Of a DNA stretch of 64,000 bases, positions 50,158-58,847 are shown piece by piece. Within the stretch, counting starts at the first letter, position 1. The number at the start of each line of letters is the position of its first letter. A program made the translations under genes and the position numbers. This DNA comes from an uncultured Coriobacteriaceae bacterium (GTDB lineage: Bacteria > Actinomycetota > Coriobacteriia > Coriobacteriales > Atopobiaceae). The DNA is taken from positions 28,162-92,161 of the forward strand of contig CACZCK010000016.1 of NCBI GenBank assembly GCA_902779675.1. Reading direction: 5' to 3'. Under the pieces are notes generated by a model, which was not told where the DNA came from, searched no databases, and saw only the letters and a program-made list of their open reading frames with translations.

Positions 50158-51135
50158 CTAGGAGCGGTGCTCGATGATGATCGAGGCCACGCCGCAGAGC
50201 AGGCCACCCACCATCCAGGGAATCCAGAAGTACTGACGCCAGAACGGCTCGCCATACCACGTTGCCCAGAACATGAGGGGCAGCGCCACGGCCGTCGCCA
50301 GCAACATGATGACGCCGCAGACCGCTCCCGAGCGCTTGCTGGCGCGGACCTTCTCCAACACCTTGGGCGCGCGCTCCTCACCCACGATGGAGGCGATCTC
50401 CTCCTCTGAGAGCTCCTCGAGCGCCGAGATGTTGTAGGCCTCCACGTCCATGCGGCTGTCGACGACGCCCGCATACACGATCAGCCCGACCCCCACCGCC
50501 ACGGCCACAAAGAACAGGCCCATGATCGGGCCCATCATGCCGACCTGGTCGGCAAAGGCGCCAAAGACGAAGGCGGCGAGGATGCAGCAGATACCCGCAG
50601 CCAGACGCATGCCAAAGCCGCGCTTGGCAGCGATGCGGTCCTCGTCGGTGTAGAAATCCGCAACGTAGGGGTGCGCCTTCTTGAAGGCAGTGTCCTCCAG
50701 GGCGGCGGGGATGATCAGCGTGAGGCCGATGCCCACGAACCCAAAGAAGCCGAGGGCCGTGGGACCGTCACCCATCCACTCGTCCATCGTCGCCGCCACT
50801 GCGGCACCGATGATGCAGAGAGCGATGCCGATTGCGATCTTCTTGGCAAAGGCGCGAGCGTGCTCGTCATAGCCAATGACGTCGGCAGCCAAAGAGTCCG
50901 ACGGCATGGACAGGGCTGTCTCCGCCGCACGGGCGGTGAGGTCGCCCTGCACGAGCTCGTCGAGCGTGCAGTCAAAGATCTGGCAGATCTTGAGCAGCTT
51001 GTCCATCTCGGGGTAGGCCTTCTCGGCCTCCCACTTGGTCACGGACTGGCGGCTCACACCCACCAGCATGGCAAGCTGCTCCTGGGTCATGTTGCGTGTG
51101 GCGCGCAGGTGCTGGAGATTATCGCGGAAGCTCAT
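50158..51135 (-). CDS. XRE regulator fused to six-helix membrane domain
   Basis: A 325-residue protein. Residues 1-60 are a Cro/C1 helix-turn-helix (LRATRNMTQEQLAMLVGVSRQSVTKWEAEKAYPEMDKLLKI). From about residue 105 there are six membrane helices in two sets of three, separated by short charged loops. It is a one-component membrane-tethered regulator type seen in Gram-positive bacteria. The ATG at 51135 is the start of the domain; upstream codons to 51249 are outside the family. Signal and target unknown. Confidence 0.85.
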   Translation of the reverse strand: MSFRDNLQHLRATRNMTQEQLAMLVGVSRQSVTKWEAEKAYPEMDKLLKICQIFDCTLDELVQGDLTARAAETALSMPSDSLAADVIGYDEHARAFAKKIAIGIALCIIGAAVAATMDEWMGDGPTALGFFGFVGIGLTLIIPAALEDTAFKKAHPYVADFYTDEDRIAAKRGFGMRLAAGICCILAAFVFGAFADQVGMMGPIMGLFFVAVAVGVGLIVYAGVVDSRMDVEAYNISALEELSEEEIASIVGEERAPKVLEKVRASKRSGAVCGVIMLLATAVALPLMFWATWYGEPFWRQYFWIPWMVGGLLCGVASIIIEHRS

Positions 51136-51339
51136 GGCTCGTTCCCTTCGTGATGTGCCTTCGGTTGCTGCCGGCACCATCCAGACTAGGGTAGCACGAG
51201 GGCCCACTCCACCAATCTGCGGCTGCTTTTTGGCGCTTTTTGGTTGCAACCACCGGTTGCAACCGCAGGTCAGTGGCCTGACAACTAGAAATGAGAGTCA
51301 CAGGACAAGTGCAGCACGTCGAGCGAGGGTGACAAAAAA

Positions 51340-51368
51340 GGGTGGGCCGGCATCGTGCCGACCCACCC
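51340..51368 (-). terminator. Terminator of the GH32 gene
   Basis: Thirteen-base arms (51340-51352, 51356-51368) with one mismatch, followed on the minus strand by CTTTTTT. It lies 25 bp past the stop. Confidence 0.9.
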
Positions 51369-51392
51369 CTCAGCGCACTTGCGTGACGCGAC

Positions 51393-52820
51393 CTACATCT
51401 CGTGGGAGTCCACGTAGGCATCGGCCATGGCGTCCTCCATGGGGTACATGACCGCCTTCTGGCTCTTGAAGCTCGCCTCGACCTTGAACATGTCGGCCGT
51501 GGGGAACCAGCGCGTGGAGAAGACCGTCTGGCCGCCGTTGGCATAGATCTCGATGGCGGAGGTGTCCACCAGCACGCGGAGATCGTCCAGATGGCTCAGC
51601 GGGACCTGACGGTCGATGCGGCCGCCAGCGACCTTGGCGTCGGAGAAGCTGATCTCGAGCTTCTCGCCGGTGTAGGCGATCTCCACCGCGTTGTCGTCGA
51701 GCTCCAGGGCGCCTACACCCTCGATACCCTCGATCACGATGTCGGCGCGATGCTCGTCGATGGCAACATGCTTGCTGGAGCGCAGCGACAGCGCCTCGCC
51801 ACGACCAGCCTCGAGCTCGGCTGCAGGGTTCTGACGGAGCAGCCCGTCCTCACCCACCGTCAGCACGCGCGGAACGGTGAGGCAGTGAGCCCACAGCATA
51901 CCGTCGGGCGAGCTGGTGCGGTTGTCCTCGAAGGTGCCCATCCAGCCAATGAGGATGGTGCGGCCGGAGTCGTCAACAAAGACCTGCGGGGCGTAGAAGT
52001 CGTAGCCCAGGTCCCACTCCACGAAGGTGGTCTCGTCGACCAGCACGGTGTCGAGGATGCTGCCCTCCAGCGGGAAGTAGCCCGCCTGCCAGAGGTTCTG
52101 CCAGCGGTCAACCTCGTCGGGCAGGCCCTGCGGGCACACGGCCAAGAAGTCCTTGCCGTCGATCTGCACGATGTTGGGGCACTCCCACATGTAGCCAAAC
52201 TTGTTCTGGGAGTACACCTGGCTCTTGATGCGCCACGTGCGGCCGTCGTCGGAGCCGTAGAGCAGCACCATGCCCTCGTCGTCGAGGTCGCGGGCGCCCA
52301 GCAGCATCCACATGCGGCCGTCCTGCTCCCAGACCTTGGGGTCGCGCACGTGCAGCGTGCAGACGTCCGGGTAGTCGGAGTTGCGCAGCAGCACCTCCTT
52401 GCCGGAGAAGTGCTCGCCGTCCTCGCTGGTCACCAGGATCTCGTTGGCCTCGCGGCCGGTGTGGACAAAGTCCATGCCCGCCTCGGGGTCGTCCTTGTAC
52501 ACAACGTTGCCGGTGTAGTACAGGCACATCAGGTCGCCACCATCGGAGGCCATACCACGACGCACGCAGGCAGAGCCCGAGTAGACGCCGTTGCGGTCCT
52601 CGGCGATGTCGGTCACCAGCGGGGTGCCACAGTCCTTCCAGTGCAGAAGGTCGGTAGAGGTGAAGTGGCGCCAGTACTTGGTGTCGATGGCGGGCCAAAC
52701 GGGGTTGAACTGGAAGAATGCGTGGTAGACGCCACGGAACTGGCAGAGGCCATTGGGGTCGTTGAGCCAGCCCGTCTTGGGGGCGATGTGGAATCCGAGG
52801 CGGTACCTCTCATTTGCCAT
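51393..52820 (-). CDS. GH32 beta-fructofuranosidase / sucrose-6-phosphate hydrolase
   Basis: A 475-residue GH32 enzyme that splits sucrose, sucrose-6-phosphate or short fructans. The nucleophile Asp is in GWLNDPNGLCQF (about residue 20), the stabiliser in VRDPKVW (about 160), and the acid Glu in MWECPNIV (about 212). No signal peptide, so intracellular, which favours PTS-delivered sucrose-6-phosphate. The EIIBC at 42 kb could supply it, but the genes are 8 kb apart and there is no adjacent ScrR. The ATG at 52820 has AAGGAG at 11 bases. Confidence 0.92.
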   Translation of the reverse strand: MANERYRLGFHIAPKTGWLNDPNGLCQFRGVYHAFFQFNPVWPAIDTKYWRHFTSTDLLHWKDCGTPLVTDIAEDRNGVYSGSACVRRGMASDGGDLMCLYYTGNVVYKDDPEAGMDFVHTGREANEILVTSEDGEHFSGKEVLLRNSDYPDVCTLHVRDPKVWEQDGRMWMLLGARDLDDEGMVLLYGSDDGRTWRIKSQVYSQNKFGYMWECPNIVQIDGKDFLAVCPQGLPDEVDRWQNLWQAGYFPLEGSILDTVLVDETTFVEWDLGYDFYAPQVFVDDSGRTILIGWMGTFEDNRTSSPDGMLWAHCLTVPRVLTVGEDGLLRQNPAAELEAGRGEALSLRSSKHVAIDEHRADIVIEGIEGVGALELDDNAVEIAYTGEKLEISFSDAKVAGGRIDRQVPLSHLDDLRVLVDTSAIEIYANGGQTVFSTRWFPTADMFKVEASFKSQKAVMYPMEDAMADAYVDSHEM

Positions 52821-53189
52821 AGTGCGCGATGCTCCTTGCAACGTGTTGTTGGTTATGACAATGCCGCGGACGTCCCTGTGACGCACGCGGCGTAAGAGTT
52901 ATAGCATGACCACGGTCGGGCGGGGTTCTCTTCACCGACAAGCATCGTGGTCAACGAAAGCTCCACAACATACGGTCGCTCTCCACTTGCATCCATGATC
53001 TGCGTAGCAATTGTTCTGGCGCTGCTCGTGGTCGAGCACTCGAGCCTTGTCGACCCGATCGTCCACTGCTGGAGCATGATGGACCTGCTCGACAGCCTGC
53101 TGCCCCGAGATGCGCGCGCTGTCCACGATGGAGAACACAGGGCGTAACGATGGCAAATGTGGAGAAATCTGCATAACCGGCATTACCCT

Positions 53190-53218
53190 TTGACTCTGAG
53201 GCGTGCAGCCTGTATATT
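53190..53218 (+). promoter_or_regulatory. Promoter of the initiator tRNA gene
   Basis: TTGACT (53190-53195) and TATATT (53213-53218) are 17 bases apart and lie 32 bases before the tRNA. This is a near-consensus housekeeping promoter. The rest of 52821-53249 holds no gene I can support. Confidence 0.85.
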
Positions 53219-53249
53219 TCTTTTTCGCGCACACGATGCGCCCAGACAT

Positions 53250-53326
53250 TGCGGGGTGGAGCAGTCTGGTAGCTCGCCGGGCTCATAACCCGGAGGTCGT
53301 AGGTTCAAATCCTGCCCCCGCGACCA
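53250..53326 (+). tRNA. Initiator tRNA-fMet (CAT)
   Basis: A 77-nt cloverleaf with encoded CCA and anticodon CAT. The anticodon stem has three consecutive G-C pairs next to the loop (GGG/CCC) and the D stem has A11-U24, both marks of the initiator. Position 1 is T and position 72 is G, where most bacteria have a C-A mismatch. It has its own promoter and terminator. Confidence 0.95.
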
Positions 53327-53335
53327 AACATGAAG

Positions 53336-53362
53336 CCCCTGACCAGCAGAGATGGTCAGGGG
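53336..53362 (+). terminator. Terminator of the tRNA gene
   Basis: Perfect arms CCCCTGACCA and TGGTCAGGGG (53336-53345, 53353-53362) followed by TTTTTC. Confidence 0.95.
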
Positions 53363-53499
53363 TTTTTCTTATGGACGAATCCCAAGGCCTCGTTTTGTGG
53401 GCGAATGGACGAATTTTGGACGAATCGCCCACGCCAATAAAGCCCACTACTGCAAACATTTGCGCACGTCGGCCAATGGACTAGGGATTTCTCCGAGCG

Positions 53500-53787
53500 G
53501 TAACAAGCCCTCCCCATTACAGTCAGAGTTGGCTTCCCGAAGGCTGATCGATAGCCCCGGCGACGGCCGGGGCTATCTTCATGTCAGCCCTGCGGGGCCG
53601 CCGACCGGCCTCCCCCGGATGGCCCTCTGCCCCTGCCTCTGCCGAAGGCCCGGGGGGTGTTGCCACCGGAGGGAGGACGGCCCGCCTGAGGCGACTGATA
53701 GGAACCTGCCGGAATCCCTTCGCGGCTCGGTAATGTGGGTGTCGCGGGCAGGCCTCCGGACGGCCGACTTGGCTAGGAGGATACACC
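53500..53787 (+). ncRNA. Candidate bridge RNA region of the IS110 element
   Basis: IS110-group elements encode a structured guide (bridge) RNA in the non-coding end before the recombinase. This 290-nt stretch has that position. It contains a perfect 12-bp hairpin with a four-base loop (53547-53558, 53563-53574) and further GC-rich stems. The RNA's ends and its target and donor loops cannot be fixed by eye. Confidence 0.45.
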
Positions 53788-54180
53788 ATGCAGTCATTCG
53801 AGGGGCCGTACGACGCCTTCGTGGGCTTCGACGTGGGCAAGCTCGCGCACAGGGCGTGCTGCGTCCTGGCAGGGGGCTCGGTCGCCTTCAACGTCGGGGT
53901 GGCCAACGACGCGGCCGCGATCGACCGCGTGGTTGCCGAGGCCGCAGCGCGCGGGCGTGCTCTCGCCGTGGTCGACCAGCGCCGCAACATCGGCACGACG
54001 GTCGTGAGGCGCGCGAGGGCCGCCGGCATCGAGGTCGCCTACCTGCCCGGAATCGCCGCCAACAGGGCGTCGTCGCTGTTCCCGGGCGACGCGAAGACCG
54101 ACGAGAGGGACGCCGAGGTGATCGCGCGGACGGCCATGGGCGTGCCGCAGGCGCTCAGGCCGGTTCCCGAGGAGGGGACG
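53788..54180 (+). pseudogene. IS110 recombinase, N-terminal half
   Basis: About 131 residues of the DEDD RuvC-like domain: VGFDVGKLAHRACC (first Asp), AVVDQRRNIGTTVVRRA, and AKTDERDAEVIARTAM (last Asp pair). AGGAGG precedes the ATG. The frame leaves recombinase sequence after RPVPEEG near 54180 and runs into antisense of the helicase gene. The remaining half starts near 60114. Confidence 0.88.
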
Positions 54181-54182
54181 CT

Positions 54183-54605
54183 CGATTCAGTCGCCGTTGA
54201 TGACCACGTCGCCGGTGATCATGCCCACGTTCTCGCGGCCCAGCACGTCCACCAGGTCGAAGAATTTTCGCTCACCAGCGCCTTAATGGGCGCGGTGTAG
54301 TAGGCGCGCTCGCCGGCGCACAGCGCCATGAAGCAGAGTCCCAGCGCCACCAGGCTCTTGCCCGAGCCGGTCGGGGTGCCCAGCACCACGTGCGAGCCCA
54401 GCGCCAGGTCCATGAGGGCCTCCTCCTGGTGGTCCCACAGCTCGATGCCGCGGGCCGCGCACCAGTCCAGATAGCGCTCGAGCGCCTCGTCGGCGGGCAG
54501 GGGGAAGTCGTCATCGTCGGCATAGGGCGCCATCAGGGCGAGCGAGGCGTAGGCAAAGGGATCGTCGAGGGCCTCGCGGAGGGCGGCGGTGTCAGTCATG
54601 GGCAT
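54183..54605 (-). pseudogene. DEAD/DEAH (Ski2-like) helicase, N-terminal fragment, frameshifted
   Basis: The gene begins MPMTDTAALREALDDPF and reaches the Walker A region LGTPTGSGKSLVALGL and APIKALVSE. One base is then missing in a run of A (near 54269). With it restored, KFFDLVDVLGRENVGMITGDVVING follows as in Ski2-type helicases. The sequence stops at the junction with the IS110 left half, so several hundred C-terminal residues are gone. No function is expected from this fragment. Confidence 0.85.
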
Positions 54606-54737
54606 CCTTCTGGTCGTTTGGTGTCGGCACCATCATAGGCCAGGCGGCGACGCCGCGGCGGCAAGGGCGAGGCGGGATGCCGCGCGCATGGCTGCTATGC
54701 TGGAGGCGCCAGAGTCACCTCGCGACGGGGAGGCACC

Positions 54738-55190
54738 ATGCCAGCGACGGACGTCAGCTCAACGCAGCCCTCCGACCTCGAGCGGCTGCTCGCGGAGCCC
54801 TACTGGGTCATCGACCTGCTTCCCGCGCAGGTCCCCGCCGACTCGCCCGGCCAGTTCTTTGGAGTCGAGCGGCACCTCCTCGCCAGCCCCTGGCACCGGA
54901 GGCTCCGCCGCAGCTTTGCCGAGGTGCTGCTCAAGCTCAATTGCTACCACGACCTCGTGGTCTACCGCGGGGAGCGCCCGCGCGGACGGGCCAACCCCAG
55001 CCCGCGGAAGCTCGAGCGGTGGGTGCGCGCCAACCGCGAGACGCTCGCCATCCACCTCACGTCGGCCGACGCCCTCGTCACGATCGACACGGACGCCACC
55101 AACATGACGCTCTACCACCCCTCGCCTGCGCTCCTGGAGCTGGTGCGGGCCGTCGCCGCCGCGAGCGGGCTCTTCGTGTGGCAGCCCTGA
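54738..55190 (+). CDS. Uncharacterised 150-residue protein
   Basis: I do not recognise a family. The protein starts MPATDVSSTQPSDLERLL and contains YWVIDLLPAQVPADSPGQFF, then RRSFAEVLLKLNCYHDLVVY, and a mixed alpha/beta C-terminus (LTSADALVTIDTDATNMTLY). No signal peptide or membrane helix. GGGAGG four bases before ATG and coding-like codon use support it as real. It is between the helicase fragment and metK, divergent from the former and convergent with the latter. Confidence 0.75.
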   Translation: MPATDVSSTQPSDLERLLAEPYWVIDLLPAQVPADSPGQFFGVERHLLASPWHRRLRRSFAEVLLKLNCYHDLVVYRGERPRGRANPSPRKLERWVRANRETLAIHLTSADALVTIDTDATNMTLYHPSPALLELVRAVAAASGLFVWQP

Positions 55191-55244
55191 CCCCGCCGGG
55201 TGCGGTGCGGCCGCCTGCGCTCCCGCGCGGCGGCCGCAGGGTCC

Positions 55245-56501
55245 CTACTCGCCGGCAACCGCGGCACGCAGCTCGTCCACGCGGTTGGTCGCCTCCCAGG
55301 TGAAGTCGGGGTCGTTGCGGCCAAAGTGCCCGTAGGCGGCCGTCTTCTCAAAGATGGGCCGACGCAGGCGCAGGTCGCGGATGATGGCGCCCGGACGCAG
55401 GTCAAACACCGTGCGCACGGCGTCGGTGATGACGTCCTCCCCCACCGTGGCCGTCCCAAAGGTGTCGACCATCACCGAGAGCGGGTGGCTCACGCCGATG
55501 GCGTAGGCCAGCTGCACCTCGCAGCGCCGCGCCAGGCCGGCGGCCACGACGTTCTTGGCCACCCAGCGCGCGGCATAGGCGGCGGAGCGGTCCACCTTGG
55601 TGCAGTCCTTGCCGCTGAAGGCGCCGCCGCCATGACGGCCCATGCCGCCGTAGGTGTCCACCACGATCTTGCGGCCCGTGAGGCCGGTGTCGCCCATGGG
55701 GCCGCCCACCACAAAGCGGCCGGTGGGGTTCACGTAGATCTCGGCGTTGTCCCAGGCGATGCCGGCCTGGTCGAGCACCGGCCCGATCACCAGCTCGACC
55801 ATGGCGCTGCGGATGACGCCCATGTCCTCGACGGTGGGGTCGTGCTGGGTGGAGACGACCACCGCGGTGACCTCCACCGGCTCGTCGTCCTCGTAGCGCA
55901 CCGTCACCTGGGTCTTGCCGTCGGGGCGCAGGTAGGGCAGCGTGCCGCTCTTGCGCACCTGCGCGAGCCGCAGCGCCATGTTCTGGGCGAGGTAGGCGGG
56001 CATGGGCATGAGGGTGTCGGTCTCGTCGGACGCATAGCCGAACATCATGCCCTGGTCGCCGGCGCCGATGAGGTCGAGCGGGTCGGTGGTTCGGCCGGCC
56101 TGCGTGTCGTAGCTCTGGTCCACGCCCTGCGCGATGTCGGGGCTCTGCTCGTGGATCATGTTGATGACGCCGCAGGTCTCGCAGTCAAAGCCAAACTTGG
56201 CGCGGTCGTAGCCGATGCGGCGCACGGTGTCGCGGGCGATCTTCTGCACGTCCACGTAGGCCTGCGTGCGGATCTCGCCCGCCACGATGATGGTGCCGGT
56301 GGTCACGAAGGTCTCGCAGGCGCAGCGCACGTTGTCCACGCACGCGGGCACGCCGGTGGGTGAGATGTAGCCCTCGGCCTCAAGCCGGGCCTCCTTGGCC
56401 AGGATGGCGTCGAGGATGGCGTCGGAGATCTGGTCGCACATCTTGTCGGGATGGCCTTCGGTCACCGACTCCGAGGTAAAGAGATAGTTGCGTCCTGCCA
56501 T
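55245..56501 (-). CDS. metK: S-adenosylmethionine synthetase
   Basis: A 418-residue enzyme making SAM from methionine and ATP. The family motifs are intact: [36 protein letters not shown] near residue 135, and [19 protein letters not shown] near 285. It is slightly longer than usual through insertions. Expression is controlled by the SAM-I riboswitch and terminator in its leader. It lies inside the 5.9-kb segment that splits the IS110 element. Confidence 0.97.
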   Translation of the reverse strand: MAGRNYLFTSESVTEGHPDKMCDQISDAILDAILAKEARLEAEGYISPTGVPACVDNVRCACETFVTTGTIIVAGEIRTQAYVDVQKIARDTVRRIGYDRAKFGFDCETCGVINMIHEQSPDIAQGVDQSYDTQAGRTTDPLDLIGAGDQGMMFGYASDETDTLMPMPAYLAQNMALRLAQVRKSGTLPYLRPDGKTQVTVRYEDDEPVEVTAVVVSTQHDPTVEDMGVIRSAMVELVIGPVLDQAGIAWDNAEIYVNPTGRFVVGGPMGDTGLTGRKIVVDTYGGMGRHGGGAFSGKDCTKVDRSAAYAARWVAKNVVAAGLARRCEVQLAYAIGVSHPLSVMVDTFGTATVGEDVITDAVRTVFDLRPGAIIRDLRLRRPIFEKTAAYGHFGRNDPDFTWEATNRVDELRAAVAGE

Positions 56502-56549
56502 GGGTCTCCCCTTTCTGCCCGCATTGCGGGCGTTGAGGGGGCATGAAAA

Positions 56550-56572
56550 AGCCCCCGTGCCATCAGGGGGCT
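56550..56572 (-). terminator. Attenuator terminator of the metK riboswitch
   Basis: On the minus strand AGCCCCC (56566-56572) pairs with GGGGGCT (56550-56556), followed by TTTTT. It lies between the aptamer and metK. The C-run can also pair with the GGGGG at about 56593-56598 that belongs to helix P1, giving the SAM-dependent choice. Confidence 0.9.
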
Positions 56573-56595
56573 CACAGTTGGCGCTTGAGAACTCC

Positions 56596-56726
56596 CCCGT
56601 CTTCCAGGCCACCTGTTCTGGCCTGCCGAGATTTGGCACCGTTCCTCCCCCATGGAGTTGGTTGCCGGAGCGTCATCGGGCTCGGTCCCTCGGCTCTATG
56701 CGCCCTCGCGGACGCCTCTTGACGAG
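56596..56726 (-). promoter_or_regulatory. SAM-I (S-box) riboswitch
   Basis: The minus strand shows the S-box core in order: CTCGTC (P1, 5' side), TCAAGAGG, GAGGGACCGAGCCCGATGAC, CCGGCAACC, GGTGCCAAATC, and GACGGG (P1, 3' side), which pairs with CTCGTC including one G-U. Bound SAM stabilises P1, frees the terminator's C-run and stops transcription before metK. The 56727-56851 stretch upstream has no gene. Confidence 0.95.
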
Positions 56727-56851
56727 CTGTCCCTAGGGTATGCGATGACAGTCGGGATGGCAAGCCCATGGAACAGCGCTCCGGCGGCATCTGCCCTCCC
56801 TTGCCCCAGATTGCCAAGACTGTCGGTAAACACGACATAATCGCTGGTTTG

Positions 56852-56857
56852 TATAAT
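56852..56857 (+). promoter_or_regulatory. -10 box upstream of radical SAM gene 1
   Basis: A perfect TATAAT lies 69 bases before the ATG at 56926. No good -35 box is visible at 16-18 bases, so it may need an activator. Confidence 0.5.
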
Positions 56858-56925
56858 GAAACGACCTCTAGCCACGGATACCGTTGGTGCGGAGACAATC
56901 CCCTAGAGATACGAGGCGCCGACCC

Positions 56926-58362
56926 ATGGCAATACTCGACCAGCTCAAGGCAAAGGCAATCACCACTGCAGTGGACATGGCAATCGACCTGCTCTACGAG
57001 GACTTCGACGGAGGCCTTCCCAAGGTTCGTTCCGCACTCAACAGGTTCGTAGGCTCGGGTGACGAGACCAACGACGAGCAGTTGCGTCTCTTCAACATGG
57101 TGATGGACTACCTCGAGACACCGGGCAACAACTGGCGACGGCTCGTTCAGAACGTCATCGCCAATGTCGACCGCGACGTGACGCGAACCTTCGTCATCAA
57201 CTTTTTCGTGAACTCCGTCACCATCGGTGGGCCGCGCCAGCGCGAGGTACGCGAGAAATACCAGTGCAACAGCCCCTGGGCCATCCTCATGGATCCCACC
57301 ACGGCATGCAACCTGCACTGCACCGGCTGCTGGGCAGCCAACTACACCGACAAGAAGCAGAAGTCGCTCACCTATGACGAACTCGACTCCATCGTCACAC
57401 AGGGCAAGGACCTCGGAACCTACATCTATCTCTACACAGGCGGGGAGCCCATGCTGCGCAAGAAGGACATCATCCGCCTCTGCGAGAGACATCCCGACTG
57501 CTTCTTCTCGGCGTTCACCAACGGGACCCTCATAGACGAGAAGTTCGCCGACGAGATGCTGCGAGTGAAGAACTTCATGCCTGCCTTCTCGATCGAGGGC
57601 TTCAGAGAGGCAACCGACGCCCGTCGTGGCGAGGGGACCTTCGACAAGGTGGTGCGCGCCATGGACCTGCTCCGCGAGCGCAGGCTGCCTTTTGGTGCCT
57701 CCATCTGCTATACCAGCCAGAACTATGAGAGCGTCACCAGCGACGAGTTCGTTCGGTTCCTCGTGGACAAGGGCACGCTCTTCGCATGGATCTTCACGTA
57801 CATGCCGGTTGGCCAGGGCGCGCCCGTCGAGCTCCTGGCAACGCCCGAGCAGCGTGCGGGCATGTGGCACAAGGTTCGCGAGAACTGGCGCAAGAACGAG
57901 CCCATCTTCTTCGCCGACTTCTGGAACGACGGCGAATACACCGGCGGCTGCATCGCCGGCGCCCGTCGCTATCTGCACATCAACGCGGGTGGCGACCTCG
58001 AGCCCTGCGCGTTCATCCACTATTCCGACGCCAACGTACGCGAGAAGAGCCTACTCGAATGCTACCAAAGCAAGTTCTTCAAGAGCTACCGCGCCAACCA
58101 GCCGTTCAACGAGAACATGCTGCGCCCGTGCCCGCTGCTAGACAACCCTGGAAAGCTCTCCCAGATGGTGCACGAGACCGGCGCGGTCTCGACCGACTAC
58201 ACCCATCCCGAAGACGTGGACGAGCTCGAGGCAAAGACCCGAGAGGTTGCCGCCGCATGGGCCGAGGCCAGCGAGTCCCTGTGGGCGCTCTCACCCAAGA
58301 AGGCGCTCTCGGACAGACTCGTTGCCGAAGGCAAGTCCCCGACCGACTGGGTAAAACCATAG
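56926..58362 (+). CDS. Radical SAM/SPASM-type protein 1
   Basis: A 478-residue iron-sulfur enzyme. Residues 1-105 form an all-helical N-terminal part without a known motif. The radical SAM core starts near 115 with the cluster CNLHCTGC (CX3CX2C) and continues with YLYTGGEPMLRKKD. A C-terminal cysteine set at about 345-410 (GGCIAGARRYLHI, LEPCAFIHYS, LRPCPLLDNP) resembles a SPASM or twitch domain binding extra clusters. It is paralogous to the gene at 61041-62504. A TetR-type gene follows 61 bp downstream. No precursor peptide is seen, so the substrate is unknown. Confidence 0.88.
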   Translation: MAILDQLKAKAITTAVDMAIDLLYEDFDGGLPKVRSALNRFVGSGDETNDEQLRLFNMVMDYLETPGNNWRRLVQNVIANVDRDVTRTFVINFFVNSVTIGGPRQREVREKYQCNSPWAILMDPTTACNLHCTGCWAANYTDKKQKSLTYDELDSIVTQGKDLGTYIYLYTGGEPMLRKKDIIRLCERHPDCFFSAFTNGTLIDEKFADEMLRVKNFMPAFSIEGFREATDARRGEGTFDKVVRAMDLLRERRLPFGASICYTSQNYESVTSDEFVRFLVDKGTLFAWIFTYMPVGQGAPVELLATPEQRAGMWHKVRENWRKNEPIFFADFWNDGEYTGGCIAGARRYLHINAGGDLEPCAFIHYSDANVREKSLLECYQSKFFKSYRANQPFNENMLRPCPLLDNPGKLSQMVHETGAVSTDYTHPEDVDELEAKTREVAAAWAEASESLWALSPKKALSDRLVAEGKSPTDWVKP

Positions 58363-58423
58363 GGACGCACGCGCTGCGCCATGCCGTTAGCCACATGGGC
58401 CACGACGTTCGAGTGGAGACCAG

Positions 58424-58816
58424 ATGTCCAGTTCTGCCATCACCAAGCGCGCAATAGCCTCAGCGTTCGAGGAGCTCCTCGAGGTCACCCCGCTCGAGCA
58501 GATAACCGTATCGGCTATCGCCGAACGGACAGGGATCAACCGCCAGACGTTCTACTACCACTTTCATGACATCCACGAACTGATCATTTGGATCTACCGG
58601 AACGGAATCGAACAGGCGCTCAGCTCTACCGAATCGTCCGGCGACATGCACACCGCCCTCCTCGCATGCCTTCGAGGACTCAAGGCCAAGCGCGACTTTG
58701 TCGTGCGCACCGCGCACGGCTTCGGCACCCCCTATGCCTATCGGTTCGCATACGATGAGGTAACCCCGATGGTAAGACGCCGAACTCATCCTACGAGCTC
58801 CACGGTTAGATCGTAA
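58424..58816 (+). CDS. TetR-family regulator, truncated
   Basis: A 130-residue protein with a complete TetR helix-turn-helix (ITVSAIAERTGINRQTFYYHF at about 25-45). The ligand domain runs only to RFAYDEVTPMV (about residue 118), then about a dozen unrelated residues and a stop. The intact paralog at 62683-63264 has 193 residues, so about 70 are missing here. It may still bind DNA but probably not sense a ligand normally. It follows radical SAM gene 1 in the same direction. Confidence 0.8.
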   Translation: MSSSAITKRAIASAFEELLEVTPLEQITVSAIAERTGINRQTFYYHFHDIHELIIWIYRNGIEQALSSTESSGDMHTALLACLRGLKAKRDFVVRTAHGFGTPYAYRFAYDEVTPMVRRRTHPTSSTVRS

Positions 58817-58847
58817 CTGCATGCGTCCCCCACGAAAGGTCAGTGCC

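Larger units (their letters stand above)
53480..54180 (+). mobile_element. IS110-family element, left half
   Basis: This holds a long GC-rich non-coding left end plus the first half of the recombinase. The exact left boundary is not visible; it lies between the tRNA terminator (53362) and about 53540. The long upstream end is typical of the IS110 group rather than IS1111. The right half, in the same orientation, is at 60114-61016. Confidence 0.75.

Noticed and set aside
53363..53480. Attachment site of an integrated element next to the tRNA
   Set aside because: A short repeated GACGAAT motif follows the terminator, but no copy of the tRNA 3' end and no tyrosine integrase was found in the window.
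53203..53484. Open frame running across the initiator tRNA
   Set aside because: It overlaps the tRNA and its terminator, so it cannot be a gene.
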